Assembly (NCBI GenBank): GCA_028679325.1 | Contig: JAJRBS010000010.1 | Span: 1 to 15,951 of the forward strand | Origin: Methanoregulaceae archaeon | GTDB taxonomy: Archaea > Halobacteriota > Methanomicrobia > Methanomicrobiales > Methanospirillaceae | Length of the DNA stretch: 15,951 nucleotides | Reading direction: 5' to 3' | Shown: in pieces, positions 7,235 to 14,252 of the stretch | Numbering within the stretch: position 1 is the first letter of the stretch | Layout of the letters: every line of letters starts with the position of its first letter | Notes under the pieces: generated by a model | What the model was told of the DNA's origin: nothing | Database searches by the model: none | The model's input: the letters and a program-made list of their open reading frames with translations, nothing else | Program-made: the position numbers and the translations under genes

Positions 7235-7885
7235 TCAGGGACTTCCTGGCGCTGATCCCCATTCCCCGGACCCGATAGTGACGATGTAATAGAGCCCGAA
7301 TCCGATGAGAAAAAGTCCGCAAAGGCCAAGGATCCAGCGATAATGGGTTTCATCGAGAACGAACCTGCCCCGGTGGATGCTGGCAGAGACGAGAGTGAGC
7401 CACGCGAGATCTGCTCCCCAGTGGCCAAGGATAAAGGCGATGGCCAGGATGAGTCCTCCCTGGTATGCACCGATGAGAAGGGCGCTTCCTACCGTGAACC
7501 ACCAGATCCAGAAGTAGGGATTTGAGATGCTGGTAAGGATCCCTGCCAGAAAGGGCCGGGGAGATACCGATGGCGTTTCGGAAAAGGACAGGTTCGCTGT
7601 CCGGGCTCCCCGGATGGTCAGGGCGCCGAAAACTACCAGGGCGACCCCGCCGACCGCAGCGATGATCACCGAGTAGGCGCTGACTGCGACACTTAACCCG
7701 GTGATGATGACGATCACCATAAGGAGCTCGACAAACGCATGGCCAAGTGTTACCCGGGGCCCCATGCTCCAGCCTCCGGCAAGTGAACTGTTGATGGTGG
7801 CAATCAGGGTCGGCCCGGGGGCAAGGGCTCCGGTCAGCCCGATAATAAAACCGAGGCCCAGCATGCCGAGCGTCTCCTGGATCAT
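7235..7885 (-). CDS. LysE/RhtB-family exporter
   Basis: The 216-residue protein has about six membrane helices and the LysE-superfamily signature GLTGALAPGPTLI (16-28). Further family marks are the conserved GHAFVEL (48-54) and SNPYFWIWWFTVG (121-133). LysE-type carriers export amino acids or other small metabolites using the proton gradient. The substrate here is unknown. The ATG at 7885 overlaps the stop of the upstream fusion gene as ATGA, a classic translational-coupling arrangement, so the exporter is almost certainly co-expressed with methanopterin synthesis. It may simply be a passenger, or it may export a by-product or excess aromatic intermediate; both ideas are inference. arfC follows 57 bp downstream. 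The family call is strong. Confidence 0.9.
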   Translation of the reverse strand: MIQETLGMLGLGFIIGLTGALAPGPTLIATINSSLAGGWSMGPRVTLGHAFVELLMVIVIITGLSVAVSAYSVIIAAVGGVALVVFGALTIRGARTANLSFSETPSVSPRPFLAGILTSISNPYFWIWWFTVGSALLIGAYQGGLILAIAFILGHWGADLAWLTLVSASIHRGRFVLDETHYRWILGLCGLFLIGFGLYYIVTIGSGEWGSAPGSP

Positions 7886-9450
7886 GATGACAAAGGATCG
7901 ATAAAGGGAGAAGATTTTGTCCGGTGGACGCTCGCGCCATGGTTATTGGCCTTCGTCCGCAGGATCCGGCAAGGAACATCCCCGAGAATGTCTTTTGTCT
8001 CACTCTCGAGGTCCAGGCATCCGGCATCCGTTATAGCAAAGACCACAGGACCAAAGGAACTCATCCCGGCGCAGGGAACTCCCGCTTCTTTCAGACCTGC
8101 GATCAGGGCAGGAATGAGAGGGGGCTGCCGGGCGATCTCAAGCCTCTTGAACCCGAGCTCCTGTATCCGGTTCACTGCCGTGCCGAAGAGCTCGATGTCC
8201 TTCTCAACAATCCCCGGGATCATCCGCATCACTACCTCGTGACATGTCTCCCGGACCTCCCCGATCGGGACCGGACAGGATTCACGGAAAAACTCCTCTT
8301 CCAGGTTGCCGCTGACAAGCCGGTCAAGAGAAGGGACAATGATATGGATCTGCCAGTCATCGGGAAAAGGGTGGCGGGCTATAACCGGTGCCGGGTTTAG
8401 CCCCGCAGATGTTGAAGACGGACGGAAATCCTTTTTTTCCCCGTGCGCCCCAAAGGCATGCCCGCCATCGAGAATGAACCCGCCATATTCGAAAGCAGCT
8501 GTTCCGATCCCCGATGTGCCACCCCTCCCGACGATCTTTGCCAGTTCGCCTGCCTTCGCTGAAAGACCGTGAAGCTCGCAGATCGCCCTGGCCACGGTCA
8601 GAGAAAGGGCGGTTCCGCTCCCGAGGCCGACGTGCCCGGGCGGTGTTGTATGGATGACGATCTGGGCTCCGCCACGGAGCCCGAAACGGGAGATGACCGC
8701 TTCCGCTGCTCTTTTCGCACGAGCATTCGACTCATCATCGCCTCCGAGAACGGTAAGACTCCCGGTCCTGCAGGCTTCGATGACCGTCCGGGGATGATCA
8801 AGGGCGATGCCGATCCCCCCGTCGACACGACCGAGCGTCCCGTTCAGGTCGATGAGACCAAGGTGGAGCCGCGAGGGGGATTCGATGACAACCCGTTGTT
8901 CTCCGGTAAACGATGAAGCAGGAAAAAATTCCTCTATGAACATCAGAGGCTCTCTGGCCCGTATGATCTTGTAGCTCCGGAAAAGGAAGGGGCCGGACCT
9001 GTTCCCGAGCCCCAGCGAGATGATATTATCCGATTCCCGGACTCCGATTTTCAGGATCTCCCGCCTCGACTCAATGGCATGTTTCTTCAGGATCTTCCCG
9101 ATGGGAGTATCAGCCCTCATCAGGTCATCCTTAAAACCGGGCTCAAGGCGGAGGAGGGGGGTATACGAGACGGCGTAAACGAGAGCCTCCCCGGTCCGGC
9201 TGTTTTTCAGCACCACTGTCCGATGGTTGACCATCTCGGTGGTCCCGATTTCCAGGGCAGAGGCAACATCTTTTCCCGGTGTGGCCACAACCTGGGAAAG
9301 AGTGGTGACTGAGACTTCATCGCCGGATATCGCCTCAAGAAGGGTAGTAACGGACCCGTCTGTCAGGAGAAGGATGGTCTGGAGAGGTGAGAGATACCCG
9401 GTCTCTTTCTCGATCTCCCTGATCCTCTCCCTGAGGGGGCCCGCCGTCAA
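7882..9450 (-). CDS. mptG: Fusion: chorismate lyase-like (DUF98) + beta-ribofuranosylaminobenzene 5'-phosphate synthase
   Basis: This 522-residue protein contains two enzymes. Residues about 15-178 resemble the DUF98 chorismate pyruvate-lyase-like family: GYLSPLQTILLLTDGSVTTL (18-37), EMVNHRTV (72-79), and ADTPIGKILKKHAIESRREI (113-132). In Methanocaldococcus a member of this family (MJ0807) is linked to 4-hydroxybenzoate formation. Residues about 186-505 are a GHMP-kinase-fold beta-RFAP synthase: ESPSRLHLGLIDLNG (190-204), GRVDGGIGIAL (207-217), the glycine-rich PPGHVGLGSGTAL (270-282), GRGGTSGIGTAAFEYGGFI (308-326), and GMSSFGPVVFAI (462-473). That enzyme joins the aromatic acid to phosphoribosyl pyrophosphate with loss of CO2, the committed step to methanopterin. 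The two halves are one uninterrupted frame. The start is a TTG at 9450 directly after an in-frame TGA, so no earlier start exists; the next Met is residue 73. The gene leads the operon with lysE-like, arfC and the permease. mptG names the synthase half. Confidence 0.93.
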   Translation of the reverse strand: MTAGPLRERIREIEKETGYLSPLQTILLLTDGSVTTLLEAISGDEVSVTTLSQVVATPGKDVASALEIGTTEMVNHRTVVLKNSRTGEALVYAVSYTPLLRLEPGFKDDLMRADTPIGKILKKHAIESRREILKIGVRESDNIISLGLGNRSGPFLFRSYKIIRAREPLMFIEEFFPASSFTGEQRVVIESPSRLHLGLIDLNGTLGRVDGGIGIALDHPRTVIEACRTGSLTVLGGDDESNARAKRAAEAVISRFGLRGGAQIVIHTTPPGHVGLGSGTALSLTVARAICELHGLSAKAGELAKIVGRGGTSGIGTAAFEYGGFILDGGHAFGAHGEKKDFRPSSTSAGLNPAPVIARHPFPDDWQIHIIVPSLDRLVSGNLEEEFFRESCPVPIGEVRETCHEVVMRMIPGIVEKDIELFGTAVNRIQELGFKRLEIARQPPLIPALIAGLKEAGVPCAGMSSFGPVVFAITDAGCLDLESETKDILGDVPCRILRTKANNHGASVHRTKSSPFIDPLSS

Positions 9451-9593
9451 GAAAACTCACACTCCGGATCTGTACCTGCCCAATAACCGCACACCCTTAT
9501 CTTCCTTGTGGATTATTCCCCCTATCCCGGGCAAAAAGACTAATTTCCCGTCATGCCAATACTACAGGAAAAATCCTAGCAGAGGAACATGAC
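9451..9593. promoter_or_regulatory. Divergent promoter gap between the fusion gene and terB-like gene
   Basis: This 143-bp gap must hold the promoter of the minus-strand cofactor operon and that of terB. I see only weak A/T patches: GGAATAATCC read on the minus strand (around 9512-9521) and AAAAAGACTAATTT (9533-9546) on the plus strand. Neither is a textbook TATA box. The terB start has a clear GAGG Shine-Dalgarno at 9582-9585, 8 bases before its ATG. The fusion gene has only GTGAG near its TTG. Confidence 0.3.
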
Positions 9594-10010
9594 ATGGGAA
9601 TTTTTGATAAACTGACAGGGAACAAGAATGCGCAGCTGACCCCAAAAACGGCGCTCGTCGTATCGGCAATAACCGTTATTGCGGCAGATGGCGTGCTTGA
9701 CGAACAGGAACTCTATGACCTTCAGAAGATCGTCCGCGGCGATAAGGCCTCTGTCGATACTGCCATCAAGGTGATGCAGGGCAACCAGCTCCCGGAGATC
9801 ATGACTCTCGTGGCAGCCACCCTCAACGAAAAACAGCGGATGACGGCACTTGCAATCCTCCTCGACCTTGCTATGGCCGATGGGATTCTCGCAGGGAACG
9901 AGCAGAAGATCCTTCAGATGTACATGGAGAAGTTTGGCATATCCGAGACCGCCGTCAAGCCGATCGTTGATGCCATCGCCCTGAAGAACGACTTTTCGGT
10001 CTTCTCCTGA
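9594..10010 (+). CDS. TerB-like (tellurite-resistance TerB family) protein
   Basis: The 138-residue cytoplasmic, mostly helical protein carries two acidic loops typical of TerB folds: ADGVLDEQE (31-39) in the first half and ADGILAGNE (95-103) in the second. Conserved acidic residues of this kind bind divalent metal in the family. TerB domains appear in stress or envelope-linked Ter systems, but also as single genes of unknown role. No other ter gene (TerC, TerD, TerZ) is visible here, so a tellurite function should not be assumed. The ATG at 9594 has a good GAGG Shine-Dalgarno. The gene ends 16 bp before the convergent cysteine-cluster gene, with a T-run between. Family is likely; function is unknown. 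Confidence 0.85.
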   Translation: MGIFDKLTGNKNAQLTPKTALVVSAITVIAADGVLDEQELYDLQKIVRGDKASVDTAIKVMQGNQLPEIMTLVAATLNEKQRMTALAILLDLAMADGILAGNEQKILQMYMEKFGISETAVKPIVDAIALKNDFSVFS

Positions 10011-10018
10011 ATTATAAT

Positions 10019-10026
10019 CCTTTTTT
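10019..10026 (+). terminator. Poly-T terminator after the terB-like gene
   Basis: CCTTTTTT lies 9 bp after the terB stop codon, with six consecutive T at 10021-10026. Archaeal RNA polymerase commonly terminates at such T-runs without a hairpin. Its position between convergent genes supports the call. Confidence 0.5.
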
Positions 10027-10776
10027 CTATTCGGTGCTTTTGCATGGGGGAAGTCGAATTGCACCTGTTTTTCCGACACTCCATCTCTCAAAACAGCCTG
10101 AATGATATACCATAACCCTAAGGGGGGAACCGTCGCGGAATTTCCGGACCTGGTCATCGAATTTTTTTCTGACAGGCCGAAGATTCCTCGTCGAAAAGTA
10201 CAGGCTCATCGTCTCAAGAAAGGAGATCTCCTGCAATAGCACCCTGTCTTCGAACACTTTTATTTCACCGGCAATGTGGAGAGCCTCATCCCGTGTGATA
10301 TCGGCATGGTAGGTGCCATGCTGATCAAGGCCGCTGATCTGGCGCCAGTCCGACACCCCCTTCTCATCAGGTTCCCGGTGCAGCATGTAAGGGTAGGTCC
10401 TGCAGATTCCGGGGCGTTCGCTGTAGATTTGACATTTCCCGCCCTCAAAGAACCAACAGGAGCCACTCTGGTCATTCTTTGATCGGATGGTGTACCCCGA
10501 GACATAAAGCACTCCATTCTGGTCACTGGTATCGTACACCGGTGGAGGCTCAAGCGCCGAGGGAGCGGTTGCCCGGATCTTCTCGGCTTCATCGGGAAAC
10601 AGGAAAACGTGCCCGTTGAAACGGCGGGTGCAGCACCGCCCACAGAGGTCGCAGGTGAACCCGACCTCCCTGATGATCTCTGTCAGTTCATCCAAGGGAA
10701 AGGCCTCGAGCGCGGCTCGCTCTTTTTGAAGGGAGACGATGCGGTTCTGAAACAGAGATATGCCGGAGGAGGGCAT
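10027..10776 (-). CDS. YkgJ-family cysteine-cluster protein
   Basis: The 249-residue protein shows the pattern of the YkgJ/UPF0153 family, annotated as Zn- or Fe-chelating. It has TCDLCGRCC (41-49, with C42, C45, C48 and C49), then SGSCWFF (C107), KCQIYSERPGICRTYPY (114-130, with C115 and C125). The conserved RP and CRxYP elements are intact. Such proteins probably hold a metal or an iron-sulfur cluster; their biochemical role is undefined. The frame is open back to a TTG at 10860, and a further ATG lies at 10809. The added residues are hydrophobic or cysteine-rich and unlike the family N-terminus, so the ATG at 10776 is preferred. No convincing Shine-Dalgarno precedes it, so leaderless initiation is possible. 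It converges with terB, and a 248-bp gap with no clear gene separates it from the divergent cyclotransferase. Confidence 0.88.
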   Translation of the reverse strand: MPSSGISLFQNRIVSLQKERAALEAFPLDELTEIIREVGFTCDLCGRCCTRRFNGHVFLFPDEAEKIRATAPSALEPPPVYDTSDQNGVLYVSGYTIRSKNDQSGSCWFFEGGKCQIYSERPGICRTYPYMLHREPDEKGVSDWRQISGLDQHGTYHADITRDEALHIAGEIKVFEDRVLLQEISFLETMSLYFSTRNLRPVRKKFDDQVRKFRDGSPLRVMVYHSGCFERWSVGKTGAIRLPPCKSTE

Positions 10777-11024
10777 TGTACTTAGATAGGATACCAAGAA
10801 GAAAAACATCGGTATCGTATCCCTGACACATTCGCAGGAACACGAAAGAATCCCGTTCAATTCGAAGGGAGAATGCGATCATGAAAAGTTTGACGATGCA
10901 ACAGGAACGGGGAAGAAAATAGATTCATCCTGACTGAAAAAACAAGGTACTAAGACAGGCACTTTTCCGCTACAGTACGGAATAAGTGTTGAAATTTCCA
11001 TATCCAGGAGGAGGGTGATACGCG

Positions 11025-11894
11025 GTGAAGAGAACAATGGGACGAGCTCTTGCGATTATTCTCCTGGTCGCGCTCTTTTTCGGAATTTTTTTCTTTTTTT
11101 TCGGGTCAAATGACCCGGAATTACTGTCAGATGACCTTCCCGTCTATACCTATGAGATTGTCCGCACCTACCCCCACGACAGGACTGCGTTCACCGAGGG
11201 TCTTGTTTTTTCTGACGGAGCCCTCATCGAGGGAACAGGACTCACCGGGAGATCCACTCTCCGAATGGTCCGTCTTGAGACAGGGGAGATTATCACGCTG
11301 CAAAAACTCCCGGACGAGTATTTCGGTGAAGGGGTCACGGTATCTGGCGACACGATCTTCCAGTTGACGGAACAGGCCGGAATTGGTTTCCTGTACGATC
11401 GCAATACCCTTGAAACAAGAGGTACTTTCCCGTGTCCCACTCCTGGTTGGGGGCTGACATATGACGGACAGCATCTCATCGCGAGCGATGGTTCCGATCG
11501 ACTCACCTTCATCGATCCCGCGAACTTCAGGCCTTTACACCAGATCGAGGTCCGGGCGGGGGGGGTACCTGTTCGGAATCTGAATGAGCTGGAATACATC
11601 GAGGGGGAGATATATGCCAATGTCTGGCCGACTGACCGGATCGCTCGGATCTCACCCCGGACCGGTGAAGTGACAGGGTGGATCGATCTCGAAGGCATTC
11701 TGTCGCCGTCAGATCGGAAGGCAGTGGGATTATCGGAGATTGCGGGCAAAGAAGGAAATTTCTCTTCCTCCTGGACCTGCCTCAATGGAATAGCCTACGA
11801 TCCGGAGGGCAAACGTCTGTTCGTGACCGGTAAATTCTGGCCCACGCTCTACGAGATCCAGCTCACGCTTTCCCCCGACACTCCTCCCGATTAA
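11025..11894 (+). CDS. Glutaminyl-peptide cyclotransferase, membrane-anchored (plant/bacterial beta-propeller type)
   Basis: The 289-residue product starts with a short positive stretch and one hydrophobic helix (about 7-26) that should anchor it, leaving the catalytic domain outside the cell. The rest matches the beta-propeller glutaminyl cyclase family seen in papaya and Xanthomonas: FTEGLVF (56-62), GEGVT (101-105), GWGLTYDG (141-148), LNELEYIEGEIYANVWPTD (186-204), LNGIAYDP (253-260), and VTGKFWPTLYEI (267-278). The enzyme cyclises N-terminal glutamine to pyroglutamate, releasing ammonia and protecting proteins from aminopeptidases. The start is a GTG at 11025, placed by the strong site GGAGGAGGGTGAT (11007-11019). 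An ATG at 11037 is the alternative but is too far from that site. It appears monocistronic, with a hairpin after the stop. Family is confident; targets are unknown but would be exported proteins. Confidence 0.92.
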   Translation: MKRTMGRALAIILLVALFFGIFFFFFGSNDPELLSDDLPVYTYEIVRTYPHDRTAFTEGLVFSDGALIEGTGLTGRSTLRMVRLETGEIITLQKLPDEYFGEGVTVSGDTIFQLTEQAGIGFLYDRNTLETRGTFPCPTPGWGLTYDGQHLIASDGSDRLTFIDPANFRPLHQIEVRAGGVPVRNLNELEYIEGEIYANVWPTDRIARISPRTGEVTGWIDLEGILSPSDRKAVGLSEIAGKEGNFSSSWTCLNGIAYDPEGKRLFVTGKFWPTLYEIQLTLSPDTPPD

Positions 11895-11931
11895 TCCGAC
11901 CTCCGACACCGTCGTTGACTGGTATCTGGTC

Positions 11932-11950
11932 AGAGTCTCATGCGGACTCT
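11932..11950 (+). terminator. Hairpin after the cyclotransferase gene
   Basis: AGAGTC (11932-11937) and GACTCT (11945-11950) are exact inverted repeats around a seven-base loop, 38 bp past the cyclotransferase stop. No T-run follows, so a bacterial-type terminator is not supported; a 3'-end processing or stabilising hairpin is possible. It sits in the 339-bp gap 11895-12233, which also holds a strong TATA box and a doubtful small frame. Confidence 0.25.
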
Positions 11951-11981
11951 CCAGCGGGCAAAACGAATCCCGGGGTCATGC

Positions 11982-11990
11982 TTTAAATAA
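11982..11990 (+). promoter_or_regulatory. Strong TATA box upstream of the ubiA operon
   Basis: TTTAAATAA is the best match to an archaeal TATA box in the window. From its centre (about 11986) the expected start is near 12008-12013. That predicts either a leader of about 225 nt before the ubiA GTG at 12234, or a leaderless message beginning at the ATG at 12012. It is the only evident promoter for the ubiA-reductase pair. Confidence 0.6.
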
Positions 11991-12011
11991 AATCCCGCCA
12001 ATCAGTCTGCC

Positions 12012-12230
12012 ATGCCAAGGGAGGATGCGGACCTTCTCCCGCCTTCGGTCCAGCGGAAAATTCCCGCACCACGTAAAAATCCTTCCCCGAAGCCTTTTGC
12101 ACTGCTCATCAGGAGTTACTTCCCGCTTGTCTTTTGTCCGCTAAAGCCGGGTCTTCCTTCCCCTTTTATACCGGATGAGATTCCTTTGGAAAATCGGATT
12201 TTGCCTGCCCCTTCAGTCGTGGAGGAGTAG
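12012..12230 (+). CDS. Doubtful 72-codon proline-rich frame ahead of ubiA (possible leaderless ORF)
   Basis: An open frame begins with the ATG exactly 26 bp after the centre of the TATA box, where a leaderless archaeal message would start, and stops 3 bp before the ubiA GTG. Its last codons (GTG GAG GAG TAG) contain the Shine-Dalgarno of ubiA (12221-12227), an arrangement typical of coupled genes. Against a real gene: the product has 17 prolines in 72 residues, no recognisable domain or membrane segment, and third-base usage that is not clearly coding. The proline bias simply reflects a C-rich plus strand. The stretch may instead be a long untranslated leader. I do not recognise a family. Confidence 0.22.
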   Translation: MPREDADLLPPSVQRKIPAPRKNPSPKPFALLIRSYFPLVFCPLKPGLPSPFIPDEIPLENRILPAPSVVEE

Positions 12231-12233
12231 GCA

Positions 12234-13181
12234 GTGGATCCCCGTACCCTTCGTCATATCCTGAGGGTTGAGGGCCTGACACCGTTTACCGGCTGTGCCA
12301 TCCTCATCGGCCTGGCGGTGACCATCTGGGAAGTCGGCTTTGCCAGCGCTGACTGGTGGTTGTTTGTCATAGCCGTCATTGCCGCAGTCCTGATCCACAT
12401 AGATGCCCACATCTGGAACGATATTATGGACCTCGAGATTGACAGGAGGGAGAAGAGCAGGGAGACGAGACGCGACAGGCCACTGGTGTTTGGGTGGGCG
12501 ACGATTGCCGAGTACAGGGCTTTGTCCGCTGCCGTCACCTGCATCGCTATCATCCTTGCCGTCTACCTTACGATTTACCGGGTGTTCATCCCTGTGCTGT
12601 TTGCCATCGGATTTTTCTTCGATTATGGATACAATCACCCCCGTTTCGCTCTCGGCCATCGTCCATTTACAGAGTTCTACATATTTCCCTGGCTTGTCGT
12701 GGCTGTTACGGTGACAATTGTCTACGCAGCGACAGGAATTCTATCCATTCTCGCCTTTATCCTCTCGCTTCTGCATGGGATGACGGTGACCTGCTTCGCC
12801 GTATCCATGATGCGGCGGGATGCACCGTCTGACAAGCTCGGCAACAAGTGTACGTCCTCGGTGAAATATCCGGGGATCCCCCACGCAACGATCTATGGTA
12901 TCGGGACCATGCTTGTTGCGTTGGCCATGATCTATCCCCTGTCATTGATCCTCGGAAGCATGCTTTTGGCATACCTTCTCTGCCTGACTACGGCTGTCAT
13001 CGCCGCTATTAACACCGTCCTTGGGGCCAAGATCGACCAGCTCTGCACACGGGCACTTTACTCGGTCTTTCCGGATTTCGAGGCTGAGGCGAACACGCTG
13101 ATGCTCCGGCAGGTCGGTGCGTCCATGGTCCATGCCGTTCTGATCATGGTCATCCTACTCGCTTTCGGAGGAATCATTTGA
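12234..13181 (+). CDS. UbiA-family membrane prenyltransferase
   Basis: The 315-residue protein has about eight or nine membrane helices and the UbiA superfamily signature. The first aspartate motif is NDIMDLEID (62-70), followed by RREKSRETRRDRPLVFG (71-87). A second, D196-x3-D200 in RRDAPSDKLGNKCTS (194-208), corresponds to the DxxxD...GK.T element of MenA-like members. UbiA enzymes transfer a prenyl chain from a prenyl diphosphate, with magnesium, to an aromatic ring or other acceptor. In archaea the best-known member makes digeranylgeranylglyceryl phosphate for ether lipids. This one could do that or prenylate a quinone-like acceptor; sequence alone does not decide. The start is a GTG at 12234 with GGAGG 8 bases upstream. 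Its TGA overlaps the TTG start of the next gene by 4 bp, so the two are translationally coupled. Confidence 0.9.
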   Translation: MDPRTLRHILRVEGLTPFTGCAILIGLAVTIWEVGFASADWWLFVIAVIAAVLIHIDAHIWNDIMDLEIDRREKSRETRRDRPLVFGWATIAEYRALSAAVTCIAIILAVYLTIYRVFIPVLFAIGFFFDYGYNHPRFALGHRPFTEFYIFPWLVVAVTVTIVYAATGILSILAFILSLLHGMTVTCFAVSMMRRDAPSDKLGNKCTSSVKYPGIPHATIYGIGTMLVALAMIYPLSLILGSMLLAYLLCLTTAVIAAINTVLGAKIDQLCTRALYSVFPDFEAEANTLMLRQVGASMVHAVLIMVILLAFGGII

Positions 13182-14236
13182 AAGTCGCAATCGCCGGTTC
13201 TGGAATAGCCGGGGCGTACCTGGCCCGGATCCTGGCAGAGAAGGGCATATTCGCGGATGTGTATGATGATCTGTCTCACGACACCTCCTGCGGTTATCGG
13301 TCCTGCGGCTGGGGGGCCCCTCTCGGCATCGACAAGTACCTCAGTTATGCTGGACTCGACATGGACGATTACCTCCTTGAAAGAATGTCTCCCATGAATT
13401 TTGACGGGCTTACGGCCAGGACGCCCCTCTGCACCATCCACAAGCCCCGACTCCTGAGAGACCTCAATTCTGGCCTGGAGGTCCGAAAGAAGAAAATAGA
13501 GGAGAGTGATCTCCCTGCCTATGACATCGTCGTCGATGCAACAGGGATCTCCCGGAGTCTCCTCCCGCCCTGCAGGTCCGATCTTACCCTGCCGACCCTT
13601 CAGTACCGGGTAAGGGCTGAGGCTGAGGGTGGCGATCGACTGGAAGCCGGAGTCCATGGGAACAGGATTCCTGCTCTCGGTTACGTTTGGATATTTCCTC
13701 TTGACAAGGGCCATTACCACATTGGTATCGGGTGTCTCGGGCTGGCTCAAATGGACGAATTTCTGGAAGATTTCTGCCAGGAGATGTCAGGGAGATTTCA
13801 TTTCACGATACTCTGCAGCTGCCGGGGAACCGTCCGTGTGGCATCTCCTTCCTATTCAACCCCTTTCATCGTTTCCCGGGGAACAGTCGATGGAAGATCA
13901 CAGACAGTGGTCGGGGTTGGAGAGTCCATCGGAACGGTCTCGCCGTTTACCGGCGAGGGCATTGTCTATTCCCTTGAATGCGCCCGGATCCTCGCAGATT
14001 CCTGGCCGGACTTTGAAGGCTATTCACGAAAGGTGCTTTCCCGATTCTCCTGGATGAAAAAAGAGAGAGAAACGATCGACTTCCTCCTGTCGCAGGTAGG
14101 AAAAGGGCGGCCGAGGTTTCGCGACCGATGGAGGTTCTACCGCAACGCCCACCGGTCAGGAATCAGGCTCCCGCTGCTCGAGGCCTTCAGGAGAATGGGA
14201 AGCCTGTCGATGTGGGTGGAAGGACCGGAAAAATGA
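13178..14236 (+). CDS. Geranylgeranyl-reductase-like FAD-dependent oxidoreductase
   Basis: The 352-residue flavoprotein has an N-terminal Rossmann motif GSGIAGAYLARIL (7-19), a cysteine pair in TSCGYRSCGWGAP (36-48), and the geranylgeranyl-reductase signature YVWIFPLDKGHYHIGIG (169-185), matching YxWxFPx7-8GxG. A late FAD-contacting stretch GESIGTVSPFTGEGIVYS (248-265) follows. In that stretch the usual GD is GE. Such enzymes saturate double bonds of geranylgeranyl chains on lipids, quinones or free diphosphates. The protein is somewhat shorter than the roughly 390-450 residues of typical archaeal members. The start is a TTG at 13178 overlapping the ubiA stop (TTGA), with GGAGG about 6 bases upstream. 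The pairing with ubiA suggests one enzyme adds a prenyl chain and the other reduces it. Substrate is inferred, the fold is clear. Confidence 0.9.
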   Translation: MKVAIAGSGIAGAYLARILAEKGIFADVYDDLSHDTSCGYRSCGWGAPLGIDKYLSYAGLDMDDYLLERMSPMNFDGLTARTPLCTIHKPRLLRDLNSGLEVRKKKIEESDLPAYDIVVDATGISRSLLPPCRSDLTLPTLQYRVRAEAEGGDRLEAGVHGNRIPALGYVWIFPLDKGHYHIGIGCLGLAQMDEFLEDFCQEMSGRFHFTILCSCRGTVRVASPSYSTPFIVSRGTVDGRSQTVVGVGESIGTVSPFTGEGIVYSLECARILADSWPDFEGYSRKVLSRFSWMKKERETIDFLLSQVGKGRPRFRDRWRFYRNAHRSGIRLPLLEAFRRMGSLSMWVEGPEK

Positions 14237-14252
14237 GGCGGGATTGAGGGGA

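Noticed and set aside
9594..10010. Tellurite-resistance operon suggested by the TerB-like gene
   Set aside because: No other ter genes are in the window, and single TerB-like genes are widespread without such a role.
10777..10860. Longer start of the cysteine-cluster protein at 10860 or 10809
   Set aside because: The extra residues are not family-like; the ATG at 10776 begins just before the conserved region, although its Shine-Dalgarno is weak.
10777..11024. Possible small gene or RNA in the 248-bp gap between the cysteine-cluster and cyclotransferase genes
   Set aside because: Only a 13-codon frame near 10881 and no clear hairpin or RNA signature; it probably holds the two divergent promoters.
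12213..12659. 148-codon minus-strand frame under ubiA
   Set aside because: No domain, composition of a shadow frame, and the plus-strand UbiA motifs are unambiguous.
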